A stretch of DNA of 64,000 bases from Bradyrhizobium sp. CCGB12 (GCF_024199845.1 NZ_JANADO010000001.1:7812001-7876000), one strand, 5' to 3'; counted from the stretch's first letter, positions 48,784 to 58,768 are shown. Made by a program: numbers and translations. The notes: a model not told the origin generated them from the letters alone.

Positions 48784-49950
48784 TCAAGCGAAATACCGCG
48801 CTAAAATCCCGCGATACACCTTGGTCAGCTTCTCCATATCCGTCACCGGCACGCGCTCGTCGACCTGGTGCATGGTCTGGCCGACCAGGCCGAACTCGAT
48901 CACCGGGCAATAGCTGGAGATGAAGCGCGCATCCGAGGTGCCGCCCGATGTCGACAGCTCCGGCTTGCGGCCCGTCACCTCCTCGATCGCGGACACCGCG
49001 AGATCGGTGAACGGGCCGGGCTTGGTCACGAACACGTTCGAGTTCGAGGGCTCCCAGACGATGCGGGCCTTGATGCGATTGCCGCAGGCTTTTGCCAGGC
49101 GCGCCTCCACCAGCTCGCGCAAGGACGCTTGCGTGTGGTTGTCGTTGTAGCGGATGTTGAACTTTGCGCGGGCCTCGCCGGGGATGACGTTGCTGGCCTT
49201 GTTGCCGACGTCGACCGAGGTGAATTCGAGATTGGAGGCCTGGAATTGCGCGCTGCCATGATCGAGCGGCTCGTCGCTGATCGCCACGATCAGCCGCGAA
49301 ATATCCGGCACCGGGTTGGAGGCGCGATGCGGATAGGCGACATGGCCCTGCACGCCGTCGACATACAGCGTGCCGGATTGCGAGCCGCGGCGGCCGACCT
49401 TGATGGTGTCGCCGAGCGTCTCGACGTTGGAGGGCTCGCCGAGCACGCAGTGATCGAACTTTTCGCCGCGCTCGGCGGCCCATTTCAGAAGCTTGATGGT
49501 GCCGTTGATGGAGACGTCTTCCTCGTCCCCGGTGATCAGGAACGAAATCGAGCCGCTGCCGTCCGCGCGGGGCTTGCCGTCGTTGGCGGCGAGATGCTCG
49601 AGCACTGCTGCCACCGAGCAGGCGATGCCGCCCTTCATGTCGACCGCGCCGCGGCCGTGCAGGACACCGTCCTTCACCTCGCCGGAGAACGCGCCGACGC
49701 TCCAGGCGCTCTCGTCACCGGGCGGCACCACGTCGGTATGGCCGGCAAAGGTGATGTGCGGCCCCTCGCTGCCGATCCGTGCATAGAGATTGTCGACGTC
49801 GGCGGTGCCTTCCTCGCCGAACGTCACGCGATGGCAAACGAAGCCGGCAGCGGTGAGGATCTTTTCGAGCACCCCGAGCGCACCGGCGTCGGCCGGGGTT
49901 ACCGAGGGGCAGCGGATGAGATCGCGGGCAATCGAGAGAGCATCGGTCAT
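48784..49950 (-). CDS. dapE: Succinyl-diaminopimelate desuccinylase
   Basis: Zinc peptidase-family enzyme of lysine/meso-DAP synthesis, following DapD. 388 aa. Metal ligands in [12 protein letters not shown] and [12 protein letters not shown], the catalytic Glu in [10 protein letters not shown], and YNDNHTQ, a DapE-type segment. Start ATG 49950 overlaps the DUF805 stop by 4 bp. Confidence 0.95.
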   Translation of the reverse strand: MTDALSIARDLIRCPSVTPADAGALGVLEKILTAAGFVCHRVTFGEEGTADVDNLYARIGSEGPHITFAGHTDVVPPGDESAWSVGAFSGEVKDGVLHGRGAVDMKGGIACSVAAVLEHLAANDGKPRADGSGSISFLITGDEEDVSINGTIKLLKWAAERGEKFDHCVLGEPSNVETLGDTIKVGRRGSQSGTLYVDGVQGHVAYPHRASNPVPDISRLIVAISDEPLDHGSAQFQASNLEFTSVDVGNKASNVIPGEARAKFNIRYNDNHTQASLRELVEARLAKACGNRIKARIVWEPSNSNVFVTKPGPFTDLAVSAIEEVTGRKPELSTSGGTSDARFISSYCPVIEFGLVGQTMHQVDERVPVTDMEKLTKVYRGILARYFA

Positions 49951-50597
49951 GCGCCCCGCTTAACATGCATGCCGCCGGGTGGGCTAGCACTGGGCGGGAC
50001 AAATTCGATCTCGCGCTGCTGGTCCCAGCTCTGCGCAGGGGACGTGGCGGATGCCGAACTGTCCTCGATGTCGAGGAGCGGATCAGGACCGAACCGGTTG
50101 TGGCCCGAGGTGCCGGGCCGGCAGAACATTTCGACGAGGCCCCACAGCCACAGGACCAATACGGTGAGGCTGAACGGAAGCATCCAGGTGGAGTTGGGCA
50201 GCAAGTCTGAAAACTGGCTGTAGAGGCCGGGGACGAAGAAGAACGGAACGATCCACCAGCCGCTGCTGTCGCGATCGTGCAGTCGTTTGATCGCAGTCGC
50301 GAGATAGATCCAGAAGAACAACGCCATGCCGGACGCCTTGAGGATCGAGGTCGCGAGATCGGCGGCCAGCGAGTGGGAGGTGCGAGGGTCAACCAGTTTG
50401 AAGAGATCGTCAAGACCGAAGTCGAAATTGAGCTCGATGCCGAGCTTCAGGGTGGATCTGGTCCCTGCGAGGATCCCGATGAACTGAGCTGCGATCTCCA
50501 GCAAGCCCGCCGCCAGCGCGACGATCAGCAGCGCCTGCCACAGCAGAGCGCGGTTGATGCGGCCGTCGAAGCGGAAGAGGTACCAGGTCCAGTCCAT
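49947..50597 (-). CDS. DUF805 family membrane protein
   Basis: 216 aa inner-membrane protein. [20 protein letters not shown] and the later [22 protein letters not shown] are the DUF805 signature; about four TM helices; C-terminal 45 residues hydrophilic. Function unknown. ATG 50597 starts the family sequence. Translationally coupled to dapE by a 4-bp overlap. Confidence 0.85.
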   Translation of the reverse strand: MDWTWYLFRFDGRINRALLWQALLIVALAAGLLEIAAQFIGILAGTRSTLKLGIELNFDFGLDDLFKLVDPRTSHSLAADLATSILKASGMALFFWIYLATAIKRLHDRDSSGWWIVPFFFVPGLYSQFSDLLPNSTWMLPFSLTVLVLWLWGLVEMFCRPGTSGHNRFGPDPLLDIEDSSASATSPAQSWDQQREIEFVPPSASPPGGMHVKRGA

Positions 50598-50666
50598 GCG
50601 AAGGGCTCCGGGCGGAAGGACCGCCCGGAAATTGGTCGCGATGGAGGGAGGCTGGGTTCGATACCC

Positions 50667-50812
50667 GTCATCCTGAGGTGCGAGGCCTGCGGTGCAAAGC
50701 ACCGCAGGGGGAGCCTCGAAGGGTGAACGGCCACGCTAGTGCCGCGTGGAGAAAGCCGTGCTGTCGCCCTTCGAGGGCCGCCCAAAGGGCGGCCACCTCA
50801 GGGTGACGGTGA
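50667..50812. repeat. Palindromic repeat, family I
   Basis: CGTCATCCTGAGGTGCGAGG ... CTCGAAGGGTGA, then CCTTCGAGGGCCGCCCAAAG ... CACCTCAGGGTGACGG. Single copy in this window, between dapD and the DUF805 gene. Confidence 0.85.
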
Positions 50813-50835
50813 GGGAGTGGCGCTCTCGGCGCGCA

Positions 50836-51681
50836 TCAATCCCGCAGCAGCTCGTTGATGCTGGTCTTGGACCGGGTGCGCTCGTCGACGCGCTTGACGA
50901 TCACGGCGCAGGCCGTGCTCGGGCCGATCTGACCGTTCTTCATCGGCTTGCCGGGCAGCGCGCCGGGCACCACCACCGAATATTCGGGCACTTCGCCCAT
51001 GAAGATCTCGCCGGTCTCGCGGTCGACGATCTTGGTCGAGGCGCCCAGGAACACGCCCATCGACAGCACCGCGCCCTTGCGCACGATCACGCCTTCGGCG
51101 ACTTCGCTGCGCGCGCCGATGAAGCAATCATCCTCGATGATGACGGGCTCGGCCTGGAGCGGCTCCAGCACGCCGCCGATGCCGGCACCGCCGGAGATGT
51201 GCACGCGCTTGCCGATCTGGGCACAGGAGCCGACGGTGGCCCAGGTATCGACCATGGTGCTCTCATCGACGTAAGCGCCGAGATTGACGAAGGACGGCAT
51301 CAGCACGACGTTCTTGGCGATGAAGGCCGAGCGGCGCACCACCGCGCCCGGCACGGCGCGAAAACCGGCATCGCGAAAGCGGTTCGGGCCCCAGCCTTCG
51401 AACTTCGACGGCACCTTGTCCCACCAGCTCGCCTTGCCGGGGCCGCCGGGAATGACGTCCATGTCGTTGAGGCGGAAGGACAGCAGCACCGCCTTCTTCA
51501 GCCATTGATTGACCTTCCACTTGCCGTCAGCGCCGCGCTCGGCGACGCGCGCCTCGCCCTTGTCCAAGGTCTCCAGCGCTTGGTCCACGGCCTCGCGCAC
51601 CTCGCCCTTGGTCGACGTCGAGATGCCGTCACGCGCGTCGAAGGCGCTGTTGATGGTGGATTCGAGGGCTGCAAGGGACAT
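50836..51681 (-). CDS. dapD: 2,3,4,5-tetrahydropyridine-2,6-dicarboxylate N-succinyltransferase
   Basis: Succinylates tetrahydrodipicolinate in lysine/DAP synthesis, two steps before DapE. 281 aa. Left-handed beta-helix hexapeptides ([40 protein letters not shown]) with the GGAGIG and EVAEGV turns. Start ATG 51681. dapE lies 0.9 kb away on the same strand with the DUF805 gene between. Confidence 0.96.
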   Translation of the reverse strand: MSLAALESTINSAFDARDGISTSTKGEVREAVDQALETLDKGEARVAERGADGKWKVNQWLKKAVLLSFRLNDMDVIPGGPGKASWWDKVPSKFEGWGPNRFRDAGFRAVPGAVVRRSAFIAKNVVLMPSFVNLGAYVDESTMVDTWATVGSCAQIGKRVHISGGAGIGGVLEPLQAEPVIIEDDCFIGARSEVAEGVIVRKGAVLSMGVFLGASTKIVDRETGEIFMGEVPEYSVVVPGALPGKPMKNGQIGPSTACAVIVKRVDERTRSKTSINELLRD

Positions 51682-51765
51682 CGGGATTTCCTCAGGGACA
51701 GACAGGAATTTGTGGAGAATTGGAGCGCTTTTTCGGGATTTGGGCGGACGGAGTCAAGACTCCGG

Positions 51766-51884
51766 CGTCGTCCCGGCGAAGGCCGGGACCTATACCCACA
51801 GGGAGGCGTTTGGCGAAACTCGGCGTTGCCACCTCGCCCCAACCACGTTCCGTGGTTATGGGTCCCGGCCTTCGCCGGGACGAC
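51766..51884. repeat. Palindromic repeat, family C, overlapping the HAD gene end
   Basis: Arms CGTCGTCCCGGCGAAGGCCG and CGGCCTTCGCCGGGACGACG. The right arm supplies the last codons and the TAA stop of the HAD gene. Confidence 0.9.
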
Positions 51885-52581
51885 GTGGAGAGAGCGTGCT
51901 GAGCCCCGCCAAAAACCCGGTCAGATCGTCCGTGACGTGGTCGACATGGACGGCGTCGCGGCCCTCGAGTTCCCAATCCTCCCGCACCACCTCTTTCGTG
52001 CCATCAGGCACCACCAGCACTGTGGTCATGCCGAGCTCGTGCGGGACGGTGAGGTTGCGGGCGAGATCCTCGAACATGGCGGCCCGGGTCGGATCGACCG
52101 CATGGTCGCCCAGGAATTTCCGGTAGGTCTGCGGTGCCGGCTTGGGCTCGAACCCGGCGGCGATGATGTCGAACACGCCGTCGAAATGCGAGACGAGGCC
52201 GAGCCGCGCCAGCACCGCATCGACATGATCGACCGAGCCATTGGTCAGGATCAGCTTGCGTCCCGGCAGCCTGGCGATGGCTGCGCCGAGCGCCGGGTTC
52301 GGCTCCAGCGGCGAATGGTCGATCTTGTGGACGTAGGCGAGGTAGTCGTCGGCGGAGACGCCGTGCAGGGTCATCATGCCGCGCATGGTGGTGCCGAAGC
52401 GCTGGTAATAATCCTTCTGGATCTTGCGCGCTTCCTCGGGCGTGACGTTCAGCCAGTTGCAGACGAACTCCCCGATCCGCGCATCGACCTGCTGCCAAAG
52501 ATTGACGTGATGCGGATAGAGCGTGTTGTCGAGATCGAACACCCAGGTGTCGACATGGGCGAAGGTGCGGTGTGGGGGCAT
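51856..52581 (-). CDS. Pyrimidine 5'-nucleotidase (HAD family)
   Basis: 241 aa. HAD motif I FDLDNTLYPHHVNLW, motif II LTNGSVDHV, motif III region AAMFEDLARNL. Matches the SDT1-like pyrimidine 5'-nucleotidases, which dephosphorylate UMP/CMP. The last ten residues (SPRRPGEGRDP) are translated family C repeat and the stop is the repeat's TAA, so the natural C-terminus has been replaced. ATG 52581. Confidence 0.88.
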   Translation of the reverse strand: MPPHRTFAHVDTWVFDLDNTLYPHHVNLWQQVDARIGEFVCNWLNVTPEEARKIQKDYYQRFGTTMRGMMTLHGVSADDYLAYVHKIDHSPLEPNPALGAAIARLPGRKLILTNGSVDHVDAVLARLGLVSHFDGVFDIIAAGFEPKPAPQTYRKFLGDHAVDPTRAAMFEDLARNLTVPHELGMTTVLVVPDGTKEVVREDWELEGRDAVHVDHVTDDLTGFLAGLSTLSPRRPGEGRDP

Positions 52582-52629
52582 CAGGATTCTCTATCCGTTG
52601 AGCTTGGCTGTGGCGCTGCCTTCAATCGT

Positions 52630-52743
52630 CGTCCTGGCGAAAGCCAGGACCCATACTCCGTGGCCGATCAATGGGGAACTCTGGTCGTCGTTCTTCGCCA
52701 ACCCAACCCTGGGGTAATGGGTCCTGGCTTTCGCCAGGACGAC
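52630..52743. repeat. Palindromic repeat, family C
   Basis: Arms CGTCCTGGCGAAAGCCAGGA and CCTGGCTTTCGCCAGGACG; between the DUF1036 gene stop and the HAD gene start. Confidence 0.9.
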
Positions 52744-52774
52744 GGCGGTGTGTGGAGCGCCGCCACCGTCACCA

Positions 52775-53761
52775 TCACGGCATCGCAAACCGCAGCGTCT
52801 TGCCGCCGCTCGACATATCCACCGCGCCAAACCCCGTCGCGGCAAATCCGCGCGCGCCGCAATCGGCCTGCTCATTGGTCTCAAACTTGGTCTCGCGCGT
52901 GCAGAGCTGCCTGTCGCCGCCCCAGTTCAGCGGTCGGTCCTTCAGCTTGATCACGCGATTGTCGGCATCGACCGCTTCCGCGAAGCTGAAGATCTGCCGG
53001 GGCTGGCCGCTCACGTCAGGATGCAGGCAAGTCTTCGGATCGATGCGATACCAGCCGCGGCTCGTCACCGACTTGCCGTCGTCGGTCGCGACCGCCGCCA
53101 TCACCTTGTGCGGGGTGTCGTTGCACCAGGTGAGGCCGGTCGCGGACGGCGTCTGCACCGCATCGACCATGGTCTTGAAGAAGGTCTGCGACGACGCGGC
53201 GTCGGACGACAATCCGCGGCTCTTCAGAAAGGCGGCCAACGCGCCTTGCGTCTTCGGCCCGTCGACGCCGTCGATCGCGCCGACGTCGTAACCCGCGATC
53301 ACCAGCAGCCGCTGGATGCCGGCGAGGCGCGCCTGCTCGTCGTCATATTCGGAATCCTCGGCGAGATAGGCAATGAGGTTGCCGTCCGCGCCTTGAGTCG
53401 GCGTCACCTGCGTGAAGGCGGCCTGGGTCTGGCCGCTGCGGCACTGCCGTGCTGCCGCGATGACGAAATTTTCCTGCGCCACGCACAGCATGTCGCGGCC
53501 GTTCTGCGGGATCGGGGAAGCGCCATAGACGCCGAGGGCGCGGGCGTTGAGCAGGATGCGGTCGGCCGTCAGCGTGCCCTGCACCACCACGCGGCAGGTG
53601 GCAGGATCAATCCTGAACCAGCCCCGCGTCGCGGTCGCCGCCTTGTCATCGATGCCGATCGCGGCCTCGACGACATAGGACATGCGGTTGCAGATCTTGA
53701 GGTCGGCGTGCGCAGGCGCAGAGGAGAAGAAGAGCGAGACGACGGCTGCCGGCAGCGTCAT
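52775..53761 (-). CDS. Exported DUF1036 protein with internal peptidoglycan-binding-like module
   Basis: 328 aa from ATG 53761. Signal peptide (MTLPAAVVSLFFSSAPAHA). Two DUF1036 copies (ICNRMSYVVEAAIGIDD...GWFRIDPATC and WCNDTPHKVMAAVATDD...GWYRIDPKTC) flank a module LLVIAGYDVGAIDGVDGPKT like the PG_binding_1 domain. This suggests a periplasmic, cell-wall-associated role. The frame extends to GTG 53923, which overlaps the argB stop, but that stretch is translated family B repeat. Function of DUF1036 unknown. Confidence 0.8.
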   Translation of the reverse strand: MTLPAAVVSLFFSSAPAHADLKICNRMSYVVEAAIGIDDKAATATRGWFRIDPATCRVVVQGTLTADRILLNARALGVYGASPIPQNGRDMLCVAQENFVIAAARQCRSGQTQAAFTQVTPTQGADGNLIAYLAEDSEYDDEQARLAGIQRLLVIAGYDVGAIDGVDGPKTQGALAAFLKSRGLSSDAASSQTFFKTMVDAVQTPSATGLTWCNDTPHKVMAAVATDDGKSVTSRGWYRIDPKTCLHPDVSGQPRQIFSFAEAVDADNRVIKLKDRPLNWGGDRQLCTRETKFETNEQADCGARGFAATGFGAVDMSSGGKTLRFAMP

Positions 53762-53808
53762 CAGGAAACGTGTCAGGGGAGAGCGGCCGTGCCTCGGCTC
53801 TCTCCGCT

Positions 53809-53894
53809 CGTCATGGCCGGGCTTGACCCGGCCATCCACGCCTTGTTTCGGCAAGGAAAGTACGTGGATGCCCGGGTCAAGCCCGGGCATGACG
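53809..53894. repeat. Palindromic repeat, family B
   Basis: Arms CGTCATGGCCGGGCTTGACC and GTCAAGCCCGGGCATGACG between argB and the DUF1036 gene. Confidence 0.9.
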
Positions 53895-53919
53895 CCCTCT
53901 TTTCTTCGCCGCTCGTCCC

Positions 53920-54807
53920 TCACTTGTGGATCAGCGTGCCCGTGCCCTGGTTGGTGAAGAGCTCCAGCAGCACCGCGTGCTGCATCTTGCCGTCGATGAT
54001 GACGACGCCCTCGACGCCCTGTTCGAGCGCGTAGATGCAGGTCTCGACCTTCGGGATCATGCCGCCGGAAATGGTGCCGTCGGCGATCAGCTTGCGCGCG
54101 TCCTTGACGGACAATTGCGGAATCAGCTTCTTCGACTTGTCGAGCACACCCGGCACGTCGGTGAGCAGCAGGAGGCGCTTGGCCTTCAGCGCGCCGGCCA
54201 CCGCACCGGCAAAGGTGTCGGCGTTGACGTTCAGCGTCTGGCCTTCCTTGGAGGTTGCGAGCGGCGCCAGTACCGGGATCAGCTCATAGCCGATCAGCTG
54301 GTTGAGCAGCGTGAGGTCGACCTTCTCGGGATCGCCGACGAAGCCGAGATCCACCGCCTTCTCGATATGCGAGTCCGGATCGATGATGGTCCGCGTCGTC
54401 TTCGACGCCTTCACCATGTTGCCGTCCTTGCCCGACAGGCCCACGGCCTTGCCGCCGGCTTCGTTGATGTAGCCGACGATCTGCTTGTTGACGGAGCCGG
54501 CCAGCACCATCTCGACGATCTCGATGGTCGCGGCATCGGTGATGCGCAGGCCTGCCGCGAATTCCGAGACGATGCCGAGGCGCTTGAGCATGGTCGCGAT
54601 CTGCGGTCCGCCGCCATGCACGACGACAGGATTGATCGCGGTCTGCTCGAGCAGCACGATGTCGCGGGCAAAGTTCTTGGCGGTCTCCTCGTCGCCCATG
54701 GCATGGCCGCCATATTTGATGACGATGGTCTCTTCGTCATACTGCTGCATGTGCGGCAGCGCTTCGGACAGGATGCGGGCCTGGTCGAGCGGGGAGATTT
54801 CGGTCAT
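53920..54807 (-). CDS. argB: Acetylglutamate kinase
   Basis: Second step of arginine synthesis, phosphorylating N-acetylglutamate. 295 aa amino-acid kinase fold. [14 protein letters not shown] with the ATP-binding Lys, [17 protein letters not shown], and the C-terminal [17 protein letters not shown]. The N-terminal extension and EQGVEG region are those of the arginine-feedback type. Start ATG 54807. Confidence 0.96.
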   Translation of the reverse strand: MTEISPLDQARILSEALPHMQQYDEETIVIKYGGHAMGDEETAKNFARDIVLLEQTAINPVVVHGGGPQIATMLKRLGIVSEFAAGLRITDAATIEIVEMVLAGSVNKQIVGYINEAGGKAVGLSGKDGNMVKASKTTRTIIDPDSHIEKAVDLGFVGDPEKVDLTLLNQLIGYELIPVLAPLATSKEGQTLNVNADTFAGAVAGALKAKRLLLLTDVPGVLDKSKKLIPQLSVKDARKLIADGTISGGMIPKVETCIYALEQGVEGVVIIDGKMQHAVLLELFTNQGTGTLIHK

Positions 54808-54890
54808 GAGGCGGATCTCGCTGGCGGGACTAACGCGGCCTGCGTTCTATCCGATTGGCGGGCGGGGCGCAAAGTGCGGTGTTCGCTCTC

Positions 54891-55053
54891 TTACCCTCCC
54901 CTGGAGGGGGAGGGTCGATCGCGCGCAGCGCGAGCGGGGTGGGGTGATCTCTCCACACGGGCACCGCTTCTGTCGAGAGACTGTCACCCCACCCCGCTAC
55001 GCATTTCGCTTCGCTGCATGCGTAGCGACCCTCCCCCTCCCAGGGAAGGGTAA
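54891..55053. repeat. Palindromic repeat, family E
   Basis: Arms TTACCCTCCCCTGGAGGGGG and CTCCCAGGGAAGGGTAAG with inner TGGGGTGATCTCTCCAC / CTGTCACCCCACCCC. Between argB and the DUF423 gene. Confidence 0.9.
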
Positions 55054-55062
55054 GAAAAAGCA

Positions 55063-55428
55063 TCACTTCGCCACCACCGCTGCCAGCGTCACCGCCAACC
55101 AGCTCGCAATCATCACCGTTCCGCCCGACGGCGCCGCGTATGGAAACAGCGAGTGCCCGGCATATTGCCGCAAGGTGAGGTCGCCCGCGAACAGCGCGGC
55201 GCCGATCACGAAGCCGAGCGCGGCGGCAAGTCCAATTCCGCCATGCAGAAGGCCGCGCGCGAGCAGGGCGACGGTCGCAAGTATGGCAGTTGCATGAAAC
55301 AGCAGCATGACGCTGGCCGAAGCCAGCCGGCTCGCATCGCCGCCATGCGCGGAGGCGGCCGCCAGCGCGACGCCGGCGGCGCCCATCAAGCCGGCAAGCC
55401 CGATCAGCAGGCGTTGCGCCGCCATCAC
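55063..55428 (-). CDS. DUF423 family membrane protein
   Basis: 121 aa with four TM helices: [20 protein letters not shown] at the N-terminus and [20 protein letters not shown], both DUF423 hallmarks. Function unknown. Its start overlaps the yihA stop by 4 bp (ATGA), so it is coupled to yihA. Confidence 0.88.
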   Translation of the reverse strand: MMAAQRLLIGLAGLMGAAGVALAAASAHGGDASRLASASVMLLFHATAILATVALLARGLLHGGIGLAAALGFVIGAALFAGDLTLRQYAGHSLFPYAAPSGGTVMIASWLAVTLAAVVAK

Positions 55429-56078
55429 GAGGCCCTCTCTTCCAGGAGCTTCGCCATGGCGGCGCGAAGCTCGGCCATGCCGGTCGTGCTGCGCGACGAG
55501 GTCGCGAGCACGTTCGGGAACGCGGCGGGATGCTTGGCGAGCGCAGCCTCGGTCTCGGCGATGCGCGTCTGCAGCTCGGAGGCCTTCACCTGGTCGGCCT
55601 TGGTCAGCACGATCTGATAGCTGACGGCGGAGCGATCGAGCGTCTTCAGGACTTCGAGATCGACGTCCTTGATCCCATGCCGCGCGTCGATCAGCACATA
55701 GACGCGCGCGAGTGAGGCGCGTCCCAGCAGGAATTTGTGAATCAGCTCGGTCCAGGACGCGACCTGGCTCTTCGGCGCCTTGGCGTAGCCGTAGCCGGGC
55801 ATGTCGACGAGGCGCAGGTCACCTTTTCCGGGGACCTCGAAGAAGATCAGCTCCTGGGTGCGGCCCGGCGTATGCGAGGTGCGCGCGAGCGCGTTGCGCC
55901 CCGTCAGCGCGTTGATCAGGCTCGACTTGCCGACATTGGAGCGGCCGGCAAAGGCGATCTCCAGCCCTGCCATCGGCGGCAGCGTGGCAATCGAGGGCGA
56001 GGCCCAGATGAACTGCCAGTCACGGGCGAACAGCTTTCGCCCGGCCTCGATCAGCTTCGCATCTTTGTCGTCGGTCAT
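55425..56078 (-). CDS. Ribosome biogenesis GTPase YihA/EngB (YsxC)
   Basis: 217 aa. G1 [16 protein letters not shown] (45-60), G3 [11 protein letters not shown]4 LTKADQ, G5 TSSRSTTG. Essential GTPase for 50S assembly in other bacteria. Adjacent to yidC, as usual. Start ATG 56078. Confidence 0.95.
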   Translation of the reverse strand: MTDDKDAKLIEAGRKLFARDWQFIWASPSIATLPPMAGLEIAFAGRSNVGKSSLINALTGRNALARTSHTPGRTQELIFFEVPGKGDLRLVDMPGYGYAKAPKSQVASWTELIHKFLLGRASLARVYVLIDARHGIKDVDLEVLKTLDRSAVSYQIVLTKADQVKASELQTRIAETEAALAKHPAAFPNVLATSSRSTTGMAELRAAMAKLLEERAS

Positions 56079-56100
56079 GCGAAGGCTCGCTGTTTCCCCG

Positions 56101-56187
56101 CGTCATTGCGAGCGAAGCGAAGCAATCCAGAAATGCATCCGCGGAGGCTTCCTGGATTGCTTCGTCGCTTCGCTCCTCGCAATGACG
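56101..56187. repeat. Palindromic repeat, family A
   Basis: Fifth family A copy, between yihA and yidC. Confidence 0.9.
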
Positions 56188-56188
56188 G

Positions 56189-58036
56189 CTACGTCGCCTT
56201 CTTCGCGAACGTTGCCTTGAGATTGTCGAACAGCTCCACCTTCACGCCGTTGCGGCGCATGATGAAGCTCTGCTGGAGCACCGAGAGCAGGTTGTTCCAG
56301 GCCCAGTAGATCACGAGGCCCGCCGGGAAGCCCGCCAGCATGAAGGTGAAGATCAGCGGCATCCAGTTGAAGATGAGCTGCTGCGTCGGATCCGGCGGCG
56401 TCGGATTCAGCTTCATCTGGAACCACATCGTGATGCCCATGATGATCGGCCAGATGCCGAGCGCGAGATAGTGGCCGAACACGGGAATCGTGGTCGGATC
56501 GAACGGGATCAATCCGAACAGGTTGAACAGGTTGGTCGGATCGTGCGCGGAGAGGTCCTTGATCCAGCCGTAGAACGGCGCGTGCCGCATCTCGATGGTG
56601 ACGAACAGCACCTTGTAGAGCGAGAAGAACACGGGGATCTGGATCACCACGGGAAGACAGCCGGCGACCGGATTGATCTTCTCCTTGCGGTAGATCTCCA
56701 TCATCTCCTGCTGCTGCTTCACCTTGTCGTCGGGAAAGCGCTCCTTCAGCGCCTGAAGCTGTGGCTGGATCGACTTCATCTTCGCCATCGAGGCGTAGGA
56801 CTTGTTCGCCAGCGGGAAGAACAGCAGCTTCACGATCACGGTGACGAGCAGGATCGAGATGCCGAAATTGCCGAAGAAGCGGTAGAAGAAGTCGAGGCCG
56901 AGGAACATCGGCTTGGTGATGAAGTAGAACCAGCCCCAGTCGATCAAGAGGTCGAAATGGTTGAGGCCGAGCTCCTTGTTGTAGCCGCCGAGGCCGGCGA
57001 ACGGGAACACGCCGACGACGCCGGCTTCCTTGGCGCCTGCGAACAGCCGCGCATTCGCGGTGGCGGTGCCGCCGATCGCGACGGTCACGGGGTCGAGCAG
57101 ATAGTCGGTCTGGTAGGTGTGGACGTTGCCGACCGGGTTCGACGAGAAGCGCGCCTGAAGCTGGGCGTTGGTGTCGGGCAGCAGCGCCGAGGCCCAGTAC
57201 TTGTCGGTGATGCCGAGCCAGCCATTGGTGGTCTTGAAGTTCACCGCCTTGGCTTCGTCGATCTTCTTGTAGGCGTATTCCTGCAAGCCATCGAGATAAC
57301 CGATCAGGCCTTCATGCAGGATATAGTAGCCGGAGACCTGCGGCGTGCCGTGGCGCGAGATCAGCGCGAACGGATAGAGCGTGACCGGCGCGTTGCCGAC
57401 ATTGCTCACCTCGTCCTTGATGGTGAAGAGATAGTGGTCGTCGACCGCAATGGTGCGGCGGAAGGTGAGGCCCTCGCCATTGTCCCATTTCAGCACCACC
57501 GGCGTGGTCGGCGTCAGGCTGCCGCTGCCGTCCTGCTGCCAGACGGTCTGGGCATCCGGCATCTTCGCCGTCACGCCCGTCGCCGCCACCCAGCCGAATT
57601 CGGCGTAATAGGGCTCTGCGGTGCCCGAGGGCGAATAGAGGATGATCGGCGGCGACTTCGGGTCGACCGTTTCGCGGAATTGCACCAGTGCGATGTCGTC
57701 GATTCGGCCGCCCTTCAGCGAGATGCTGCCGGCAATCCGCGGCGTCTCGATCTTCACGCGTGGGCTGGCTGCGATCGCGGCGTCGCGGGTAACGACCGGC
57801 TGGGCCTGCTGGGTCGCGGCCGGCGTCGACGGCTGAGCGGGGCCGCCGGCTTGCGGCGCGGTGCCCGGCGTCGCCGACGCGGTCGGCTGCGGCGTGGATT
57901 TCTGGAGCTCGGCCTGCGCCTGCTGCTGGGCGCGCTGCTTCTCCATCTGCGGCACGTTGTAGAAATACTGCCAGGCGATCAGCACCAGGCCCGACAGAAT
58001 GACGGCGAGGATGGTATTGCGATTGTCGGTCATCAC
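56189..58036 (-). CDS. yidC: Membrane protein insertase YidC
   Basis: Inserts membrane proteins with or without SecYEG. 615 aa, Gram-negative type: N-terminal TM (about 8-26), Gln/Ala-rich linker, large periplasmic beta domain (about 80-350), and the conserved 60KD_IMP core with FPLANKSYASMAKMKSIQPQ, the positively charged KQQQEMMEIYRKEKINPVAG segment and hydrophilic groove. Start ATG 58036. The usual yidD gene between rnpA and yidC is absent here; the gap is 13 bp. Confidence 0.97.
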   Translation of the reverse strand: MMTDNRNTILAVILSGLVLIAWQYFYNVPQMEKQRAQQQAQAELQKSTPQPTASATPGTAPQAGGPAQPSTPAATQQAQPVVTRDAAIAASPRVKIETPRIAGSISLKGGRIDDIALVQFRETVDPKSPPIILYSPSGTAEPYYAEFGWVAATGVTAKMPDAQTVWQQDGSGSLTPTTPVVLKWDNGEGLTFRRTIAVDDHYLFTIKDEVSNVGNAPVTLYPFALISRHGTPQVSGYYILHEGLIGYLDGLQEYAYKKIDEAKAVNFKTTNGWLGITDKYWASALLPDTNAQLQARFSSNPVGNVHTYQTDYLLDPVTVAIGGTATANARLFAGAKEAGVVGVFPFAGLGGYNKELGLNHFDLLIDWGWFYFITKPMFLGLDFFYRFFGNFGISILLVTVIVKLLFFPLANKSYASMAKMKSIQPQLQALKERFPDDKVKQQQEMMEIYRKEKINPVAGCLPVVIQIPVFFSLYKVLFVTIEMRHAPFYGWIKDLSAHDPTNLFNLFGLIPFDPTTIPVFGHYLALGIWPIIMGITMWFQMKLNPTPPDPTQQLIFNWMPLIFTFMLAGFPAGLVIYWAWNNLLSVLQQSFIMRRNGVKVELFDNLKATFAKKAT

Positions 58037-58049
58037 TATTGTCTCGTCA

Positions 58050-58436
58050 TCAATCCGGTTTGCGGCTGGTCGCTGTGGCGTGACCTGCCCTTTGGCCGCG
58101 CGCTTTGGCCGTATGCCGCGCCGGCCTCGTGAACGCTATGCGCAGATCGTCGAGCATGGTCGCGAAGTCGCGCGAGAGCGCGTCCCTTCGACCGACCAGC
58201 ACATAATCATGATGGGGTTGCATCGACACCGGATCGAGCCGCTTCACCAATTCGCGAAGCCGGCGCCGGATACGATTGCGCTCGGGGGCGTTGCCGTTCT
58301 TTTTGGTAACGGTGAAGCCGATCCGGATCGGACCGCCGTCGTCCCGGCGGCGGCTTTGCAGGACGAACGCGGGACTATTCATCCGCGCGCCATTGGCAAC
58401 GGCGAGGAAATCCGCCCGCTGCCTCAGCCGATCCAT
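58050..58436 (-). CDS. rnpA: Ribonuclease P protein component
   Basis: 128 aa basic protein that binds RNase P RNA. RIGFTVTKKNGNAPERNRIR followed by RRLREL is the signature. The C-terminus carries an Arg/Lys-rich tail. Start ATG 58436, 28 bp after rpmH. Confidence 0.95.
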   Translation of the reverse strand: MDRLRQRADFLAVANGARMNSPAFVLQSRRRDDGGPIRIGFTVTKKNGNAPERNRIRRRLRELVKRLDPVSMQPHHDYVLVGRRDALSRDFATMLDDLRIAFTRPARHTAKARGQRAGHATATSRKPD

Positions 58437-58464
58437 GATGAAATCCCGGAAAAGGGGGTCCGGC

Positions 58465-58599
58465 TCAGGCGCTCAGACGCTTGCGGCCGCGGGCACGGCG
58501 GGCGGCGAGAACCTTGCGGCCGCCGGCAGTGGCGAGACGGGCACGGAAGCCGTGACGGCGCTTGCGCACCAGTTTGCTGGGTTGATAAGTCCGCTTCAC
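58465..58599 (-). CDS. rpmH: 50S ribosomal protein L34
   Basis: 44 aa, highly basic: [20 protein letters not shown] at the N-terminus and the C-terminal GRKRLSA. Start is GTG at 58597-58599, giving M-KRTYQPS; GGAGAA lies upstream. First gene of the rpmH-rnpA-yidC-yihA-DUF423 run. Confidence 0.97.
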   Translation of the reverse strand: MKRTYQPSKLVRKRRHGFRARLATAGGRKVLAARRARGRKRLSA

Positions 58600-58700
58600 G
58601 GGTTTTTCTCCGCTGACCGGGCAATTTGCCTGTAGAATTGATGGTAAAGTCCGGAAGATGCGGCCCAAAATGGGCCCTTTCCGGCCCCAAGAGAGCCGCT

Positions 58701-58717
58701 CCCGGTGTCGCACCGGG
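58701..58717. promoter_or_regulatory. Hairpin in the rpmH leader
   Basis: Perfect 7-bp stem CCCGGTG / CACCGGG with a 3-nt loop, located about 16-32 nt after the predicted rpmH transcription start. No T-run follows, so it is not a terminator; a stability or translation element is possible. Confidence 0.5.
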
Positions 58718-58739
58718 TCATCGCGGACAATTTGCGCGG

Positions 58740-58768
58740 CTTATAAGGGAGCGCCTTGTTTTCGTCAA
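58740..58768 (-). promoter_or_regulatory. Sigma-70 promoter of rpmH
   Basis: On the minus strand TTGACG (58763-58768) and TATAAG (58740-58745) with a 17-bp spacer. Very close to consensus; leader of about 130 nt. Confidence 0.75.

Noticed and set aside
56471..58132. 553-codon frame antisense to yidC and rnpA
   Set aside because: Shadow of yidC; composition biased to His/Asp/Arg/Leu with no domain.
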